Below are positions 43,070-52,946 of a DNA stretch of 64,000 bases, in pieces. The position numbers and the translations under genes are program-made. Source of the DNA: Corynebacterium flavescens (GTDB lineage: Bacteria > Actinomycetota > Actinomycetes > Mycobacteriales > Mycobacteriaceae); NCBI RefSeq assembly GCF_008693105.1, contig NZ_VXKK01000042.1, positions 1 through 64,000 on the forward strand, written 5' to 3'. The notes beneath the pieces were generated by a model, which was not told the DNA's origin, did not search any database, and was given only the letters and a program-made list of their open reading frames with translations. Positions within the stretch are counted from its first letter, which is position 1, and every line of letters begins with the position of its first letter.

Positions 43070-45775
43070 ATGTATTCTCGCGCATTCGGCGCCCGCGCCA
43101 TCGCGTCCTTGGTCGCCTCGACCACCCTTGCGGCCACCATCGCGGCCACCATTGCTGTACCTGCCCACGCCGCCCCCGACGGCTCCGCCGTTGTCATCTC
43201 CGAGGTCTATGGCGGCGGTGGCAACGCTGGCGCCCCCTATACCCACGACTTCATTGAGTTTTTCAACCCCACCGCTCAAGAGATCTCCCTCGAGGGCTAC
43301 TCCGTGGCCTACCTCGCCGCTAACGGCAACACCGGCGGCACCGCCCCGCTGTCCGGCAGCATTCCCGCAGGCGGCCACTACCTCATCCAGGCCAAAGCGG
43401 GCACCAACACTGGCCTCGCCCTATCCTCCCCCGATGCAACGACCGAGCTGGCCATGGGTGCCAAGCAAGGCTCCGTCCGCTTAAGCAAGGGCGCGGAAGT
43501 CATCGACACCGTGGGTTACGGCGGCGCCAGCGTCTTCGAGGGTTCTCCCGCACCCGCTGCCAGCAATAAATTCTCCGTCGCGCGTGATGCTGCTGGCACC
43601 GACACGGACGATAACTCCGGCGACTTCAGCACTGGCGCCCCCACCCCGCAGTCCAGCGGTGTTGGAAACACAGAACCCACCGAGCCCGGTGAGCCTACCG
43701 ATCCGACTAACCCCACGGATCCCGAGAACCCCGCAGAGCCTGGCACCATCACCGAGATCTCCGCCATCCAGGGAAGCGGCGCGCACTCCCCGCTCCAGGA
43801 TCAGACGGTGACCACCACCGGCGTTGTCACCGGCGTATGGTCCGAGGGCGGCCGCAATGGCTTTAGCATGCAGACCGGCGGCACCGGGGACTCCGTGCCC
43901 GAGGCCTCCCCCGCAATTTTTGTATACATGGGCAGCTCGCCCACCGCCGCGTATCCGACTATCGGGGACTCCGTCGAGGTCACAGGAAAGGTCTCCGAGT
44001 ACTTCGATTCCACCCAGATTACCGCCAGCTCTGCCGACTATCTCGAGGAGGCGCTGCCGCCTGTCACCGCCTTGTCCCTCCCGGAGCTCCCCGCCGGCGA
44101 CGAGGCCCGCGAGCCTCTCGAGCACATGCTCATCAAACCCGGCGCGCACACCGTGACCAATAACTACGAGCTCAACAAGTTCGGCACCGTGGGGCTCGCC
44201 CCCGGCACGCAGGCCCTGCGCCAGCCTTCCGACGTCCACTTGCCTTCCACCGATCCCAACTCCCCACTGCAGCAGCTGGCGGCGGAGAACGCAGCCCGCC
44301 TCATTACGTTGGATGACGGCCGCACCCGCAACTACCTCGACGGCGATCAGAACACCGCGCTGCCGTATATCACCCAGGACGGCGGGAGCACCATCACGTC
44401 CCTGCGCACCACGGACGTTGTCCACTTCCAGCACCCGGTTATCTTGGACTACTCGCACGAGGCCTGGCGCTTCCAGCCCACCGCCCCGCTCACGGGTGCT
44501 AATAGCGCCGCCGATCTCCCCATCTCCTGGGAGGACTCCCGCGCCGACGAGCTAAACGCGCTGGATGTGGAAGGTGACTACACCGTCGCCGCCTTCAACG
44601 TCCTCAACTACTTCACCACCTTGGGCAAGGATGTGGGCGCGACTCCCTTCACCGACAAAGACGGCAATCCGGTCACCGTCAAGAGCGGCAAGACCCGCGG
44701 CGCCTACACCGAATCCGCCTTCAACGACCAGCAGACCAAAATCGTGGCCGCCATCAACGGCCTCGACGCCGACGTCGTGGCGCTGTCGGAGATCGAGGAT
44801 GGATACGCGGTTACGGGGGACATCGCCAAGCGCGACCAGGCCGTGGCCCACCTGACCGCGGAGCTCAATAAAAACGGCGGGAACTGGGACTATGTCCGCT
44901 CGCCCGAGGAGGTTCCCGCGAACCCCGACGTCATCCGCACCGCCTTCATTTACAAGTTAGACCGCGTGAAGCCGGTGGGGCCATCCCGCATCTTCGACGA
45001 CACGCGCTTTAGCGGCACCGCCCGCGAGCCTCTTGCCCAGGAATTCGCCGCCACCGATGACAAGGTCACCGAGACTTTCGTCGCCGTAGCCAACCACTTT
45101 AAGTCCAAGGGTTCGGTAGCAAATGGCGACGCCGACCATGGCGACGGCCAGGGCAACAACGCCAACCTCCGCAACGCGCAGGCCCAGGCCGTGCTGGATC
45201 ACCTATACAAGCAGGAGGATTGGAAGGACAAGGCCATCTTCGTCATGGGGGACCTCAACACCTACTCCCGCGAGGATGCCCTCTCACTATTCCGCAGCAA
45301 CGGCTACACCGTGCCCGCGGAGAAATACGATGCCGATGCTTCCTATCAATTCGATGGGCTGCTGGGTTCCCTCGACCATGTCCTGGCCAACGACACCGCC
45401 AGCGCCAAGCTGCGCGACGCCCAGGTGTGGAACATCAACGCCGATGAGCCCCTGGCCTTCGAGTACTCGCGCCGCAATTACAACGCCGTGGACCTCCTCG
45501 ACGCCTCCCCCTTCCGCTCCTCCGACCATGACCCGGTCAAGGTGGGATTCAACCTGGAGGGATCTTCCGCGGTCAACCCGCCGGAAGATAATGACGAGGA
45601 CATCTCGCTGAGCTCCGGCTCTAGCGCCACCTCCGCACCGCTCGTGGCCGCACTGGTGGCCGCGCTCGTAGCCATCCCCGGCATTGCCGTCATCCTGGGC
45701 AGCCTGCGCGCAACCTTGCCACCCGCGCTTGTCGAAGCCCTGCCCAAGCCCCTGCGCGCTTTCCTGGGACTCTAG
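43070..45775 (+). CDS. nucH: Secreted, membrane-anchored ExeM/NucH-type endonuclease
   Basis: 901 aa from ATG 43070, with CGAAGG upstream. The signal peptide ends near AHA (about residue 35). Next come a lamin-tail domain (VVISEVYGGGGNAGAPYTHDFIE, about 40-150), a Pro/Thr/Glu linker near 205-230, an OB-like domain (about 240-330) and an endonuclease/exonuclease/phosphatase domain (about 500-850) with AAFNVLNYF, ALSEIED, MGDLNTYSRED and SSDHDPVKVGF. A C-terminal hydrophobic helix and short tail anchor it to the envelope. It would release phosphate and nucleosides from extracellular DNA. I recall that C. glutamicum nucH belongs to the phosphate-starvation response, which fits the pst and phoRS genes here. 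Confidence 0.9.
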   Translation: MYSRAFGARAIASLVASTTLAATIAATIAVPAHAAPDGSAVVISEVYGGGGNAGAPYTHDFIEFFNPTAQEISLEGYSVAYLAANGNTGGTAPLSGSIPAGGHYLIQAKAGTNTGLALSSPDATTELAMGAKQGSVRLSKGAEVIDTVGYGGASVFEGSPAPAASNKFSVARDAAGTDTDDNSGDFSTGAPTPQSSGVGNTEPTEPGEPTDPTNPTDPENPAEPGTITEISAIQGSGAHSPLQDQTVTTTGVVTGVWSEGGRNGFSMQTGGTGDSVPEASPAIFVYMGSSPTAAYPTIGDSVEVTGKVSEYFDSTQITASSADYLEEALPPVTALSLPELPAGDEAREPLEHMLIKPGAHTVTNNYELNKFGTVGLAPGTQALRQPSDVHLPSTDPNSPLQQLAAENAARLITLDDGRTRNYLDGDQNTALPYITQDGGSTITSLRTTDVVHFQHPVILDYSHEAWRFQPTAPLTGANSAADLPISWEDSRADELNALDVEGDYTVAAFNVLNYFTTLGKDVGATPFTDKDGNPVTVKSGKTRGAYTESAFNDQQTKIVAAINGLDADVVALSEIEDGYAVTGDIAKRDQAVAHLTAELNKNGGNWDYVRSPEEVPANPDVIRTAFIYKLDRVKPVGPSRIFDDTRFSGTAREPLAQEFAATDDKVTETFVAVANHFKSKGSVANGDADHGDGQGNNANLRNAQAQAVLDHLYKQEDWKDKAIFVMGDLNTYSREDALSLFRSNGYTVPAEKYDADASYQFDGLLGSLDHVLANDTASAKLRDAQVWNINADEPLAFEYSRRNYNAVDLLDASPFRSSDHDPVKVGFNLEGSSAVNPPEDNDEDISLSSGSSATSAPLVAALVAALVAIPGIAVILGSLRATLPPALVEALPKPLRAFLGL

Positions 45776-45819
45776 GCACTTCTCCCCCTCCGTGCCACCG
45801 TGGGTGAGGGAGGGCGCGC

Positions 45820-46506
45820 CTAGCCGTGGTTGAGATACACGCCGTAGTCAGCCGGGACCGCCCCGGCGCTAGCGGCGCGCTCGACGGCCTTGCAGAAATC
45901 GTGCGCCACTTTCTTATCGTCCAGGTTGCGCCCGGAGACCGAAAGGCGCACGGTATTGCCCCGCGCTGCTGAGCGCTCCGCCGCGTGAATGATGTTGCGG
46001 CGCCACCATTTGGCAGCGCCGAAGCCCTCACCGAAGGAGAGGTTGCGCGCCTGGTGGAGCGTATCCGTGGCCAGCTCGTGGATGCCGCGAGTAGAAGCCG
46101 CGAGGTCAAATTCGAACTCCGGGAGGACCTCCAGCGTGCCCGGGGACATGCGCCAGCGCGGCGGGGCAAAGATGCGCGGGTTGAAACCGATCTGCGCCAT
46201 CTGGCGGGTGGCGCCGCGCAAACGCAGGCGCGCCTCGTGTGAATCGAGATTGGCAAACTCTGCCCGGCGCCCCTGGACCGCACGGTCAAAGCCGTTGAGT
46301 ATGAGAACGCGCCCGGCTGCCTCCTCGTCTTTGAGCCAGTCCCGGGTGGAGGCATCTTTGGCCAGATGCCAGTGTCCGTCGATGTGCGGTGCGATAAGCA
46401 AAGACACCGGAATGCCTTCCCCATCGAGCGAGCGCAAAAGGTTAGCCGCCGGCCCCCTTGTGTCTGCAAAAATGCTGGAAATTGAAACCAGAAGTTGGCC
46501 ATGCAT
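45820..46506 (-). CDS. DUF2334-type polysaccharide deacetylase family protein
   Basis: 228 aa. VSISSIFADTRGPAANLLRSL and VSLLIAPHIDGHWHLAKD resemble the DUF2334 branch of NodB-fold deacetylases, and IFAPPRWRMSPGTLEVL is the matching substrate loop. No signal peptide is seen, so a cytosolic place is likely. Substrate is unknown. GATACT (46514-46519) lies 7 bases before ATG 46506, consistent with a leaderless mRNA. A different frame also stays open here (45690-46523), but its composition is unlike a protein of this family. Confidence 0.75.
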   Translation of the reverse strand: MHGQLLVSISSIFADTRGPAANLLRSLDGEGIPVSLLIAPHIDGHWHLAKDASTRDWLKDEEAAGRVLILNGFDRAVQGRRAEFANLDSHEARLRLRGATRQMAQIGFNPRIFAPPRWRMSPGTLEVLPEFEFDLAASTRGIHELATDTLHQARNLSFGEGFGAAKWWRRNIIHAAERSAARGNTVRLSVSGRNLDDKKVAHDFCKAVERAASAGAVPADYGVYLNHG

Positions 46507-46586
46507 AGTCTGCAGTATCCCACAGCAGCCCGGCCCGCGCGCGGCGAGCGAGGGATCCGGGCCCCACTAAGAGCCCGCTCTAATCC

Positions 46587-48701
46587 CTAGCGTTCGAGCG
46601 AGGTTGCCTTGTTGATGGTCCAGGCATATTCGAAGGCGCCCTGACGCCACTTGTCATAGCGCCCAGATACTCCGCCGTGGCCGGCGACCATCTCGGTCTT
46701 GAGCAGGAACTCTCCCCCGGTGGCGGTGGCGCGCAGCTTGGCTATCCACTTGGCCGGCTCCACGTAAAGCACGCGGGTGTCATTCAAGGAGGTTATCGCC
46801 AGGATGTCCGGGTAGTCCTTGGCCTCCACGTTCTCATAGGGCGAATAGGACTCCATGTAGTCATAGACCTGCGAATCGTGATAAGGATCGCCCCATTCCT
46901 CCCACTCGGTAACCGTCAGCGGCAGCTCCGGCATGAGGATAGAGGTCAGCGGGTCCACGAAGGGCACCACCGCCTGGATCGCACGGAAACGGTCCGGTGC
47001 CATATTGGCCACCGCGCCCATGAGCATGCCACCAGCAGAACCGCCCTCGGCCACCATGTGCTCAGGCGTGCTCACCCCGGAGGCAATGAGCTCATCGGCC
47101 ACGGCGATGAAGTCGGTGAAGGTGTTCTTCTTTTGCAGGAGTTTGCCCTCGTCGTACCACTTGCGGCCCATCTCCCCACCGCCACGCACGTGCGCCACCG
47201 CGTAGATCATCCCGCGGTCCATGAGGGACAGACGCGTCACGGAAAAGCCGGGGTCCATGCTGCTTTCATAGGAGCCGTAGCCGTAGAGCAGCAGCGGCTG
47301 GGGGCGCGTGCGGTCAAGGTCGGCGCGGTGTACTACGGAGATGGGGATCTCGGTACCGTCTGCTGCAGTGGCCCACAGGCGGTAGGCCACGTACTCCTCC
47401 TTGTCATAGCCGCCGGGCACCTCCTGCTCCTTGAGCAGCGTGTAGGCGCCAGTATCTACGCGGTAGTCAAAGAGCTGCGCGGGCTGAATATAGGAGACAT
47501 AGCTAACTCGCAGCACCGGCGCATCCCATTCCGGGTTGCCGCCCACGGCCACGCTGTAGAGTTCCTCGTTGAAGGTCAGCTCACTGAACTCGCCAAATCC
47601 CGCATCACCCAAACGCATCACGGCCGCGCGCCCGATTCCATCGCGGCGATAGCTGGCCACGATCTGGTCGCGGTAGGTATCCACGCCCTCCACGCGCACG
47701 TTATCGCGATGTGGCAGGAGCACCTCCAGCTGTGTCAGTGGAGCCTGCTTGTCGACGCCCGTATACCCCACCTCGAAGTTCGGCCCCGTGGCGTTGTGGG
47801 TGACAACCCAATAGTCCCTGCCGGCTACCACCGCATGGTCGACGTCATATTCAACACCGGTTTTTCGCTCCCACAGGCTGCGGAACTCGCCCTCGGGGTT
47901 GTCTTGTTCCAGCACCCACATCTCCGAGGTGATCTTGGAACCGACGCCAATGAAGAGGTACTTATCGCTGCGCGAGCCCCCGATACTGACGTTGAAGTGC
48001 TGATCCTCCTCACGGAATACAGCGACATCCGCGGACTGCGGGGTTCCTACCTTGTGGCGCCACACGGTATCGGGGCGCCACGCATCATCGACGGTGGAAT
48101 AGAAGATGAAGGAATCCCCCACCCAGGTTGCTCCGTAGAAGATGCCCTCGAGGCGATCCTCGAGCAGCTGGCCAGTCTCCAGGTCCCGGATGGAAAGGCT
48201 AAAGCGCTCATCGCCAGCATAGTCCACGGAATAGGCCAGGTAGCGGCCCGAATCAGAGACCGATGCCGCACCGATGGAGAAGAACTCGTGGCCCTCCGCC
48301 AGCGCATTGGCATCGAGGATGATCTGTTCGCCGGCGGGAGAGCCCTCCTCCGGGATGGTGGGAGCTGCCCAGGGATCAGAGCCCTCCGCCACGGGGATAC
48401 GACAGGAATAGCCGTAGTTCTTGCCCTCCTCGGAGCGCCCGTAATACCAATAGCCACCGCGGCGGGTGGGCACGGACATGTCCGTCTCCTTCACGCGCGA
48501 TTTGATCTCCTGGAAGATGTTCTCAGTCATCTGCTCTAGGTGAGCAGTCTTCGCGGCTGTGTAGTCATTCTCGGCGTTGAGGTAGGCCAGCGTCTCGGGT
48601 GACTTCTTATCACGCAGCCACTCATAGTTATCCACAAAGGTCCGGCCATGAAACTGGCGGGTGGTGGGGTGCTTAGGCGCTACTGGGGGTTGGGTAGTCA
48701 T
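46587..48701 (-). CDS. ptrB: Prolyl oligopeptidase family serine peptidase (oligopeptidase B type)
   Basis: 704 aa, S9A family. An N-terminal seven-bladed propeller (about 70-410) gates a C-terminal alpha/beta hydrolase. The nucleophile lies in EGGSAGGMLMGAVAN near residue 543, the Asp in SLNDTRVLY near 632 and the His in VAGHGGVSGR near 672. YANGSY-like YGYGSYE precedes. No signal peptide, so cytosolic peptide turnover is likely. TAGAAT (48710-48715) is 8 bases upstream of ATG 48701, a leaderless-type start. Confidence 0.92.
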   Translation of the reverse strand: MTTQPPVAPKHPTTRQFHGRTFVDNYEWLRDKKSPETLAYLNAENDYTAAKTAHLEQMTENIFQEIKSRVKETDMSVPTRRGGYWYYGRSEEGKNYGYSCRIPVAEGSDPWAAPTIPEEGSPAGEQIILDANALAEGHEFFSIGAASVSDSGRYLAYSVDYAGDERFSLSIRDLETGQLLEDRLEGIFYGATWVGDSFIFYSTVDDAWRPDTVWRHKVGTPQSADVAVFREEDQHFNVSIGGSRSDKYLFIGVGSKITSEMWVLEQDNPEGEFRSLWERKTGVEYDVDHAVVAGRDYWVVTHNATGPNFEVGYTGVDKQAPLTQLEVLLPHRDNVRVEGVDTYRDQIVASYRRDGIGRAAVMRLGDAGFGEFSELTFNEELYSVAVGGNPEWDAPVLRVSYVSYIQPAQLFDYRVDTGAYTLLKEQEVPGGYDKEEYVAYRLWATAADGTEIPISVVHRADLDRTRPQPLLLYGYGSYESSMDPGFSVTRLSLMDRGMIYAVAHVRGGGEMGRKWYDEGKLLQKKNTFTDFIAVADELIASGVSTPEHMVAEGGSAGGMLMGAVANMAPDRFRAIQAVVPFVDPLTSILMPELPLTVTEWEEWGDPYHDSQVYDYMESYSPYENVEAKDYPDILAITSLNDTRVLYVEPAKWIAKLRATATGGEFLLKTEMVAGHGGVSGRYDKWRQGAFEYAWTINKATSLER

Positions 48702-48758
48702 GACGACACATTCTACGCGTGCCCTTCTCCCCTGCAGCGCCGAGGTAAAACGCGCCGG

Positions 48759-49643
48759 CTAGCCCAGGAAGTCAGCGAAGGACTTTCCGGAAATCCGCTG
48801 GTAGGCCTCGATATAGCGCAGGCGGGTGGCGGCAACAACGTCTTCCGGCAGGTGCGGGGGCGTGCTATCGGATTCCTTATCCCAGCCGGAGGCAGGCGAG
48901 GTAAGCCAATCGCGGACGTATTGCTTGTCAAAGGAGGGCTGCACCTCTCCCTCAACGTAGGAATCAGCCGGCCAGTAGCGCGAGGAATCCGGAGTCAGCA
49001 CCTCATCGGCGAGGATGAGGGTGCCGCCCGCATCGAGACCGAACTCGAACTTGGTATCGGCCAAGATGATGCCCTTGTCCTCCGCCAGCTTCGCGGCGGT
49101 GGCGTAGATGCGCAGGGTGGCCGCGCGCAGCTCCTCCGCGCGCTCGCTTCCCAGCTTGGCCGCAACGACCTCGAAGGAGACGTTCTCATCGTGCTCGCCC
49201 TGCTCGGCCTTGGTGGCCGGGCTGAAGATCGGCTCAGGCAGGCGCGATGCCTCTTTCAGGCCCGCTGGCAGCTCCACTCCACACACGGTGCCGCTGGCCT
49301 GGTACTCCTTGAGCCCCGAGCCGGTGAGGTAGCCGCGGGCGACGCACTCGAAGGGCAGCATCTCCAGCTTGTGCACGACCATCGCGCGGCCCAGCACCTC
49401 GGCGGGGATACGCTCATCATCGAGCGGGCCTGCCAGGTGGTTGGGAAAGTCGATGGCGTCAAAGAAGTAGGCTGACATAGCCGTAAGGACCCTCCCCTTG
49501 TCCGGGATGGCGGGTTCAAGGGAGTGGTCATAGGCGGAAATACGGTCCGAGACCACCATCAACAAGGTGTCAGCGTCCACCTCGTAGATGTCTCGGACTT
49601 TTCCGGCGGCGAGTAATTTATAGGATGAAAGCAACGGGCGCAT
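48759..49643 (-). CDS. purC: SAICAR synthase
   Basis: 294 aa. Joins aspartate to CAIR with [13 protein letters not shown] near 13, [16 protein letters not shown] near 105, DTKFEFG near 195 and SRYWP near 223 are conserved. TAGGAT (49651-49656) stands 7 bases before ATG 49643, so a separate leaderless transcript is likely although purB lies only 28 bases upstream on the same strand. Confidence 0.97.
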   Translation of the reverse strand: MRPLLSSYKLLAAGKVRDIYEVDADTLLMVVSDRISAYDHSLEPAIPDKGRVLTAMSAYFFDAIDFPNHLAGPLDDERIPAEVLGRAMVVHKLEMLPFECVARGYLTGSGLKEYQASGTVCGVELPAGLKEASRLPEPIFSPATKAEQGEHDENVSFEVVAAKLGSERAEELRAATLRIYATAAKLAEDKGIILADTKFEFGLDAGGTLILADEVLTPDSSRYWPADSYVEGEVQPSFDKQYVRDWLTSPASGWDKESDSTPPHLPEDVVAATRLRYIEAYQRISGKSFADFLG

Positions 49644-49671
49644 GGTGCTTATCCTATCCCAGCGCTGGGGC

Positions 49672-51102
49672 TTAGAGGATCTCGCCCGGGGTATAAGCGG
49701 CGGCCTTCGGGTGCTCCGCTGCCAGGATGCGAATGCGGTTGAGCACCTGGTTTACCTGGGACTCGGCTGCGCCGATGAAGGCGTGCTTATCAGCAAGCGC
49801 ATCTTTGAGATCCTGCGCGGACAGCGGCAGGCGCTCATCTTTAGCGAGGCGCTCGATGAGGTCTTGCCCGCCGCCGTTCTCGCGCATGTTCAGCGCCACG
49901 GCCACCGCATTTTCCTTGATGACTTCGTGCGCGGTCTCGCGCCCAACACCTGCGCGGATGGCGGCCATGAGGATGCGGGTGGTGGCCAAGAAAGGCAGGT
50001 AGCGTTCGAGTTCGCGGTCAATCATGGCGGGGAAGGCGCCGAACTCTTCCAGGACGGTGAGGAAAGTTTCAAACTGTCCGTCGAGGGCGAAGAAGGCATC
50101 CGGCAGCGCCACGCGGCGAACCACGGAGCAGAATACGTCACCCTCATTCCACTGCTGGCCGGCGAGATCGGCGATCATGGTGAGGTAGCCGCGCAGGATG
50201 ACCTGGAGGCCGCCGACGCGCTCGCAAGAGCGCGCATTCATCTTGTGCGGCATGGCAGAGGAGCCAACCTGGCCCTCTTTGAAGCCCTCCGTGACGGTCT
50301 CATTGCCGGCCATCAAGCGGATGGTGGTGGCCAGGGAGGAAGGAGCCGTTCCCAGCTGCACGAGCGCGGAGACTGCGTCGAAGTCGAGGGAGCGCGGGTA
50401 AATCTGCCCCACCGAGTTGAAGATGCGGTGGAAGCCCAAGTGATCGGCGATGGCGGTTTCCAAGGAAGCCAGCTTGTCCTCAGATCCGCCCATGAGATCC
50501 AGCATGTCCTGGGAAGTGCCCATGGGGCCCTTGATGCCGCGCAGCGGGTAGCGCCCCAGCAGGTCCTCGACCCGCTCGATGGCAAGCAGCATCTCATCGC
50601 CGGCGCTAGCGAAGCGCTTGCCCAGGGTGGTGGCCTGCGCAGCCACGTTGTGGGAGCGTCCAGCCATGACGAGAGTTTGGTAGTTCGCGGCGTGCCTGCC
50701 AATGTGGCTGACCACCGCAATGGCCTTGTCCCGCAGCAGGCGCAGGGAGCTGTGGATCTGCAACTGCTCCACGTTCTCCGTAAGATCGCGCGAAGTCATG
50801 CCCTTGTGAATGTGCTCGTAACCAGCCAGCGCATTGAACTCCTCAATGCGGGCCTTAACATCGTGCCGGGTCACGCGCTCGCGGGCGGCGATGGAATCTA
50901 GATCGACCTGATCCACCACGGCTTCGTATGCCTTGATGGCCGCCGCGGGAATGTCGACGCCGAGGTCACGCTGTGCGCACATGACCGCGATCCACAGCTG
51001 GCGCTCGAGAATGATTTTATGCTCCGGGCTCCAGATATTGGAGAGCTCGGCGGAAGCATAACGAGAGGACAGGACGTTGGAAATCTTCTTCTTTTCAGCC
51101 AC
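49672..51102 (-). CDS. purB: Adenylosuccinate lyase
   Basis: 476 aa from GTG 51102. Fumarase-superfamily enzyme acting twice in purine synthesis (SAICAR to AICAR and adenylosuccinate to AMP). The signature loop [14 protein letters not shown] near 280 and [14 protein letters not shown] near 105 are present. Beginning at GTG gives [16 protein letters not shown], as in relatives. AATAAT is 7 bases upstream, the leaderless pattern; the upstream ATG would start before that box. Confidence 0.96.
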   Translation of the reverse strand: MAEKKKISNVLSSRYASAELSNIWSPEHKIILERQLWIAVMCAQRDLGVDIPAAAIKAYEAVVDQVDLDSIAARERVTRHDVKARIEEFNALAGYEHIHKGMTSRDLTENVEQLQIHSSLRLLRDKAIAVVSHIGRHAANYQTLVMAGRSHNVAAQATTLGKRFASAGDEMLLAIERVEDLLGRYPLRGIKGPMGTSQDMLDLMGGSEDKLASLETAIADHLGFHRIFNSVGQIYPRSLDFDAVSALVQLGTAPSSLATTIRLMAGNETVTEGFKEGQVGSSAMPHKMNARSCERVGGLQVILRGYLTMIADLAGQQWNEGDVFCSVVRRVALPDAFFALDGQFETFLTVLEEFGAFPAMIDRELERYLPFLATTRILMAAIRAGVGRETAHEVIKENAVAVALNMRENGGGQDLIERLAKDERLPLSAQDLKDALADKHAFIGAAESQVNQVLNRIRILAAEHPKAAAYTPGEIL

Positions 51103-51163
51103 GACGGCTATTATTCCACGTCCTCGCCCCACGGTAGGTATTAACGGCTAAGCCGCTTATTCG

Positions 51164-52450
51164 CTAGCGGGCCTCCGGCACGCTAATGCGCCCTTCCTGC
51201 GCCGCAAGGCCGATATCGTGGCGGTAGAATCCACCCTCCATGGTGATACCGTCAAGCACCTTATAGGCGGCCGCGCGGGCCTCTTCCAGCGTGGCCCCCT
51301 TGCCCAGCGCGTTGAGCACGCGGCCACCGGCAGAGAGCACCTGTCCATCGGCGATGGTGGTCCCGGCGTGCAGGATTCGCTCGGGATCATCGAGCCCCTC
51401 ACCGGTGATGGCATCCCCCTTGCGCGGGGACTGCGGGTAGCCCGCCGCGGCGAGCACCACGGTCACCGCATAGCCTTGCTCCCAGCGCAGCGGCGGCAGC
51501 TGTGCCAGCGCTCCCGTGGAGGTGGCATAAAGTGCCTGTGTCAACGGGGACTTAAGGAGGCTGAGCAACGCCTGGGTTTCTGGATCACCGAAGCGGCAAT
51601 TGAACTCGACGACGGCGATGCCCTCCTTGCCCCAGGCCAGGCCAGCATAAAGCAGCCCGGTATAGGGCTGCCCGCGCTTGACCATCTCAGCGGCGACGGG
51701 CGTGCACACCTCATCGACGATGCGTTGCACGCCGCCCTCCGGCAGCCACGGCAGCGGCGTATAGGCGCCCATGCCGCCGGTATTGGGGCCTTCATCGTTG
51801 TCGTAGGCCCGCTTGTGGTCCTGGGCTGGTAGCAGAGGTACCACGGTCTCACCGTCCACGAGGCAAAATAGCGATACCTCAGGACCATCAAGGAAAGACT
51901 CCAGCAGCACCGGATTCCCGGCAATAAGTACCTCGTCCACGTGGGCGCGAGCCGCGATGCGATCGCGCGTGACGACGACGCCCTTGCCACCCGCCAGGCC
52001 ATCATCCTTGACCACGTAGTGCGGGCCGAAGTTATCCAGGCACTCTTCGATGTCAGCCTCGCTGCATCCAGGCACGAGCTGCTCGGCACGCGCGGTGCGC
52101 ACACCGGCTGCGGCCATGACGTCCTTGGCAAAGGCCTTGGAGCCCTCCAGCTGCGCGGCAGCCTTGGTGGGGCCGAATACGGCGATGCCGTGCGCGCGCA
52201 ACACGTCCGTCACGCCGGCGACCAGGGGGACCTCCGGGCCAACGACGACGAGTTCGGCGTCAATCTTCTGCGCCAGTTCGAGCATCTGCGCAGGATCCTC
52301 CACGCGGGAGTATTCAGGGTGAACCTGCGCGAGAGAGGCGAAGGCCGGCGAGCCCGGCGCAACGTGCAATTCAGTGGTCGAAGGGTCAGCTTTTAGGCCT
52401 TTGAGCAGGGCGTGTTCACGGCCGCCCGAGCCAATAACGAGAATGCGCAT
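51164..52450 (-). CDS. purD: Phosphoribosylamine-glycine ligase (GAR synthetase)
   Basis: 428 aa ATP-grasp ligase. [15 protein letters not shown] at the start, [20 protein letters not shown] near 103, [13 protein letters not shown] near 150 and [12 protein letters not shown] near 285 identify it. TAAGAT (52458-52463) lies exactly 7 bases before ATG 52450, so a leaderless mRNA is likely and longer starts are excluded. Divergent from the HIT gene, 34 bases between starts. Confidence 0.97.
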   Translation of the reverse strand: MRILVIGSGGREHALLKGLKADPSTTELHVAPGSPAFASLAQVHPEYSRVEDPAQMLELAQKIDAELVVVGPEVPLVAGVTDVLRAHGIAVFGPTKAAAQLEGSKAFAKDVMAAAGVRTARAEQLVPGCSEADIEECLDNFGPHYVVKDDGLAGGKGVVVTRDRIAARAHVDEVLIAGNPVLLESFLDGPEVSLFCLVDGETVVPLLPAQDHKRAYDNDEGPNTGGMGAYTPLPWLPEGGVQRIVDEVCTPVAAEMVKRGQPYTGLLYAGLAWGKEGIAVVEFNCRFGDPETQALLSLLKSPLTQALYATSTGALAQLPPLRWEQGYAVTVVLAAAGYPQSPRKGDAITGEGLDDPERILHAGTTIADGQVLSAGGRVLNALGKGATLEEARAAAYKVLDGITMEGGFYRHDIGLAAQEGRISVPEAR

Positions 52451-52484
52451 GCCCACTATCTTAACTGGCGGTAGCCTAAGGAAC

Positions 52485-52913
52485 ATGGCTTCCGTATTTA
52501 CCAAGATTATTAACGGCGAATTGCCCGGCCGTTTTGTCTACCGCGACGAAACCTGCGTGGCATTCTTATCCATTGAACCCGTGCGCTACGGGCATACCTT
52601 GCTCGTACCCATAGCTGAGGTGGATAAGTGGACCGACCTGGATCCAACAACGTGGGCGCACCTCAACAAGGTGGCACTGGAAATCGGCGTTGCTTTGAAG
52701 GATGCCTTTAGCACCCCGCGCACCGGTTACATGATCGCCGGCTTCGATGTCCCCCACACCCACATCCACCTCTTCCCCGCCGAGTCCATGACGGAGTATG
52801 ACCTCTCCAAGGCTTTCGCTGCGGACTCCACGGATCCAGCCGCCATGGACGAGGCCGCTGCGCGCATTCGCCAGCACCTCGGCACCGATGAGGACGGCTT
52901 CCGCGAGGCCTAA
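52485..52913 (+). CDS. HIT-family nucleotide hydrolase
   Basis: 142 aa. The histidine triad reads HTHIHLFP near residues 91-98, and the N-terminal IINGELP and YGHTLLVP segments are typical of the Hint/HIT branch. It would hydrolyse adenosine phosphoramidates or dinucleotides in the cytosol. TAGCCT (52472-52477) sits 7 bases before ATG 52485. Its stop falls in the first copy of a 16-bp tandem repeat shared with the end of phoS. Confidence 0.9.
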   Translation: MASVFTKIINGELPGRFVYRDETCVAFLSIEPVRYGHTLLVPIAEVDKWTDLDPTTWAHLNKVALEIGVALKDAFSTPRTGYMIAGFDVPHTHIHLFPAESMTEYDLSKAFAADSTDPAAMDEAAARIRQHLGTDEDGFREA

Positions 52914-52946
52914 TCAAAGCGAGGCCTAATCAAAGCGAGGCCTAAT
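52903..52946. repeat. 16-bp tandem repeat (2.75 copies) at convergent gene ends
   Basis: GCGAGGCCTAATCAAA is repeated head to tail (52903, 52919, and a partial copy from 52935). The first copy contains the HIT stop TAA (52911-52913), and the last contains the phoS stop (52942-52944 on the minus strand). Slippage duplicated the gene-end segment without altering either protein. Confidence 0.9.

Noticed and set aside
45690..46523. Longer overlapping frame over the DUF2334 gene
   Set aside because: Arg/Pro-rich translation without family motifs. The frame at 45820-46506 has recognisable deacetylase motifs and a promoter at the right distance.
46677..48539. 620-codon frame opposite ptrB
   Set aside because: Antisense shadow; rich in His, Gly and Arg as expected from reversed codons, and ptrB has an intact catalytic triad.
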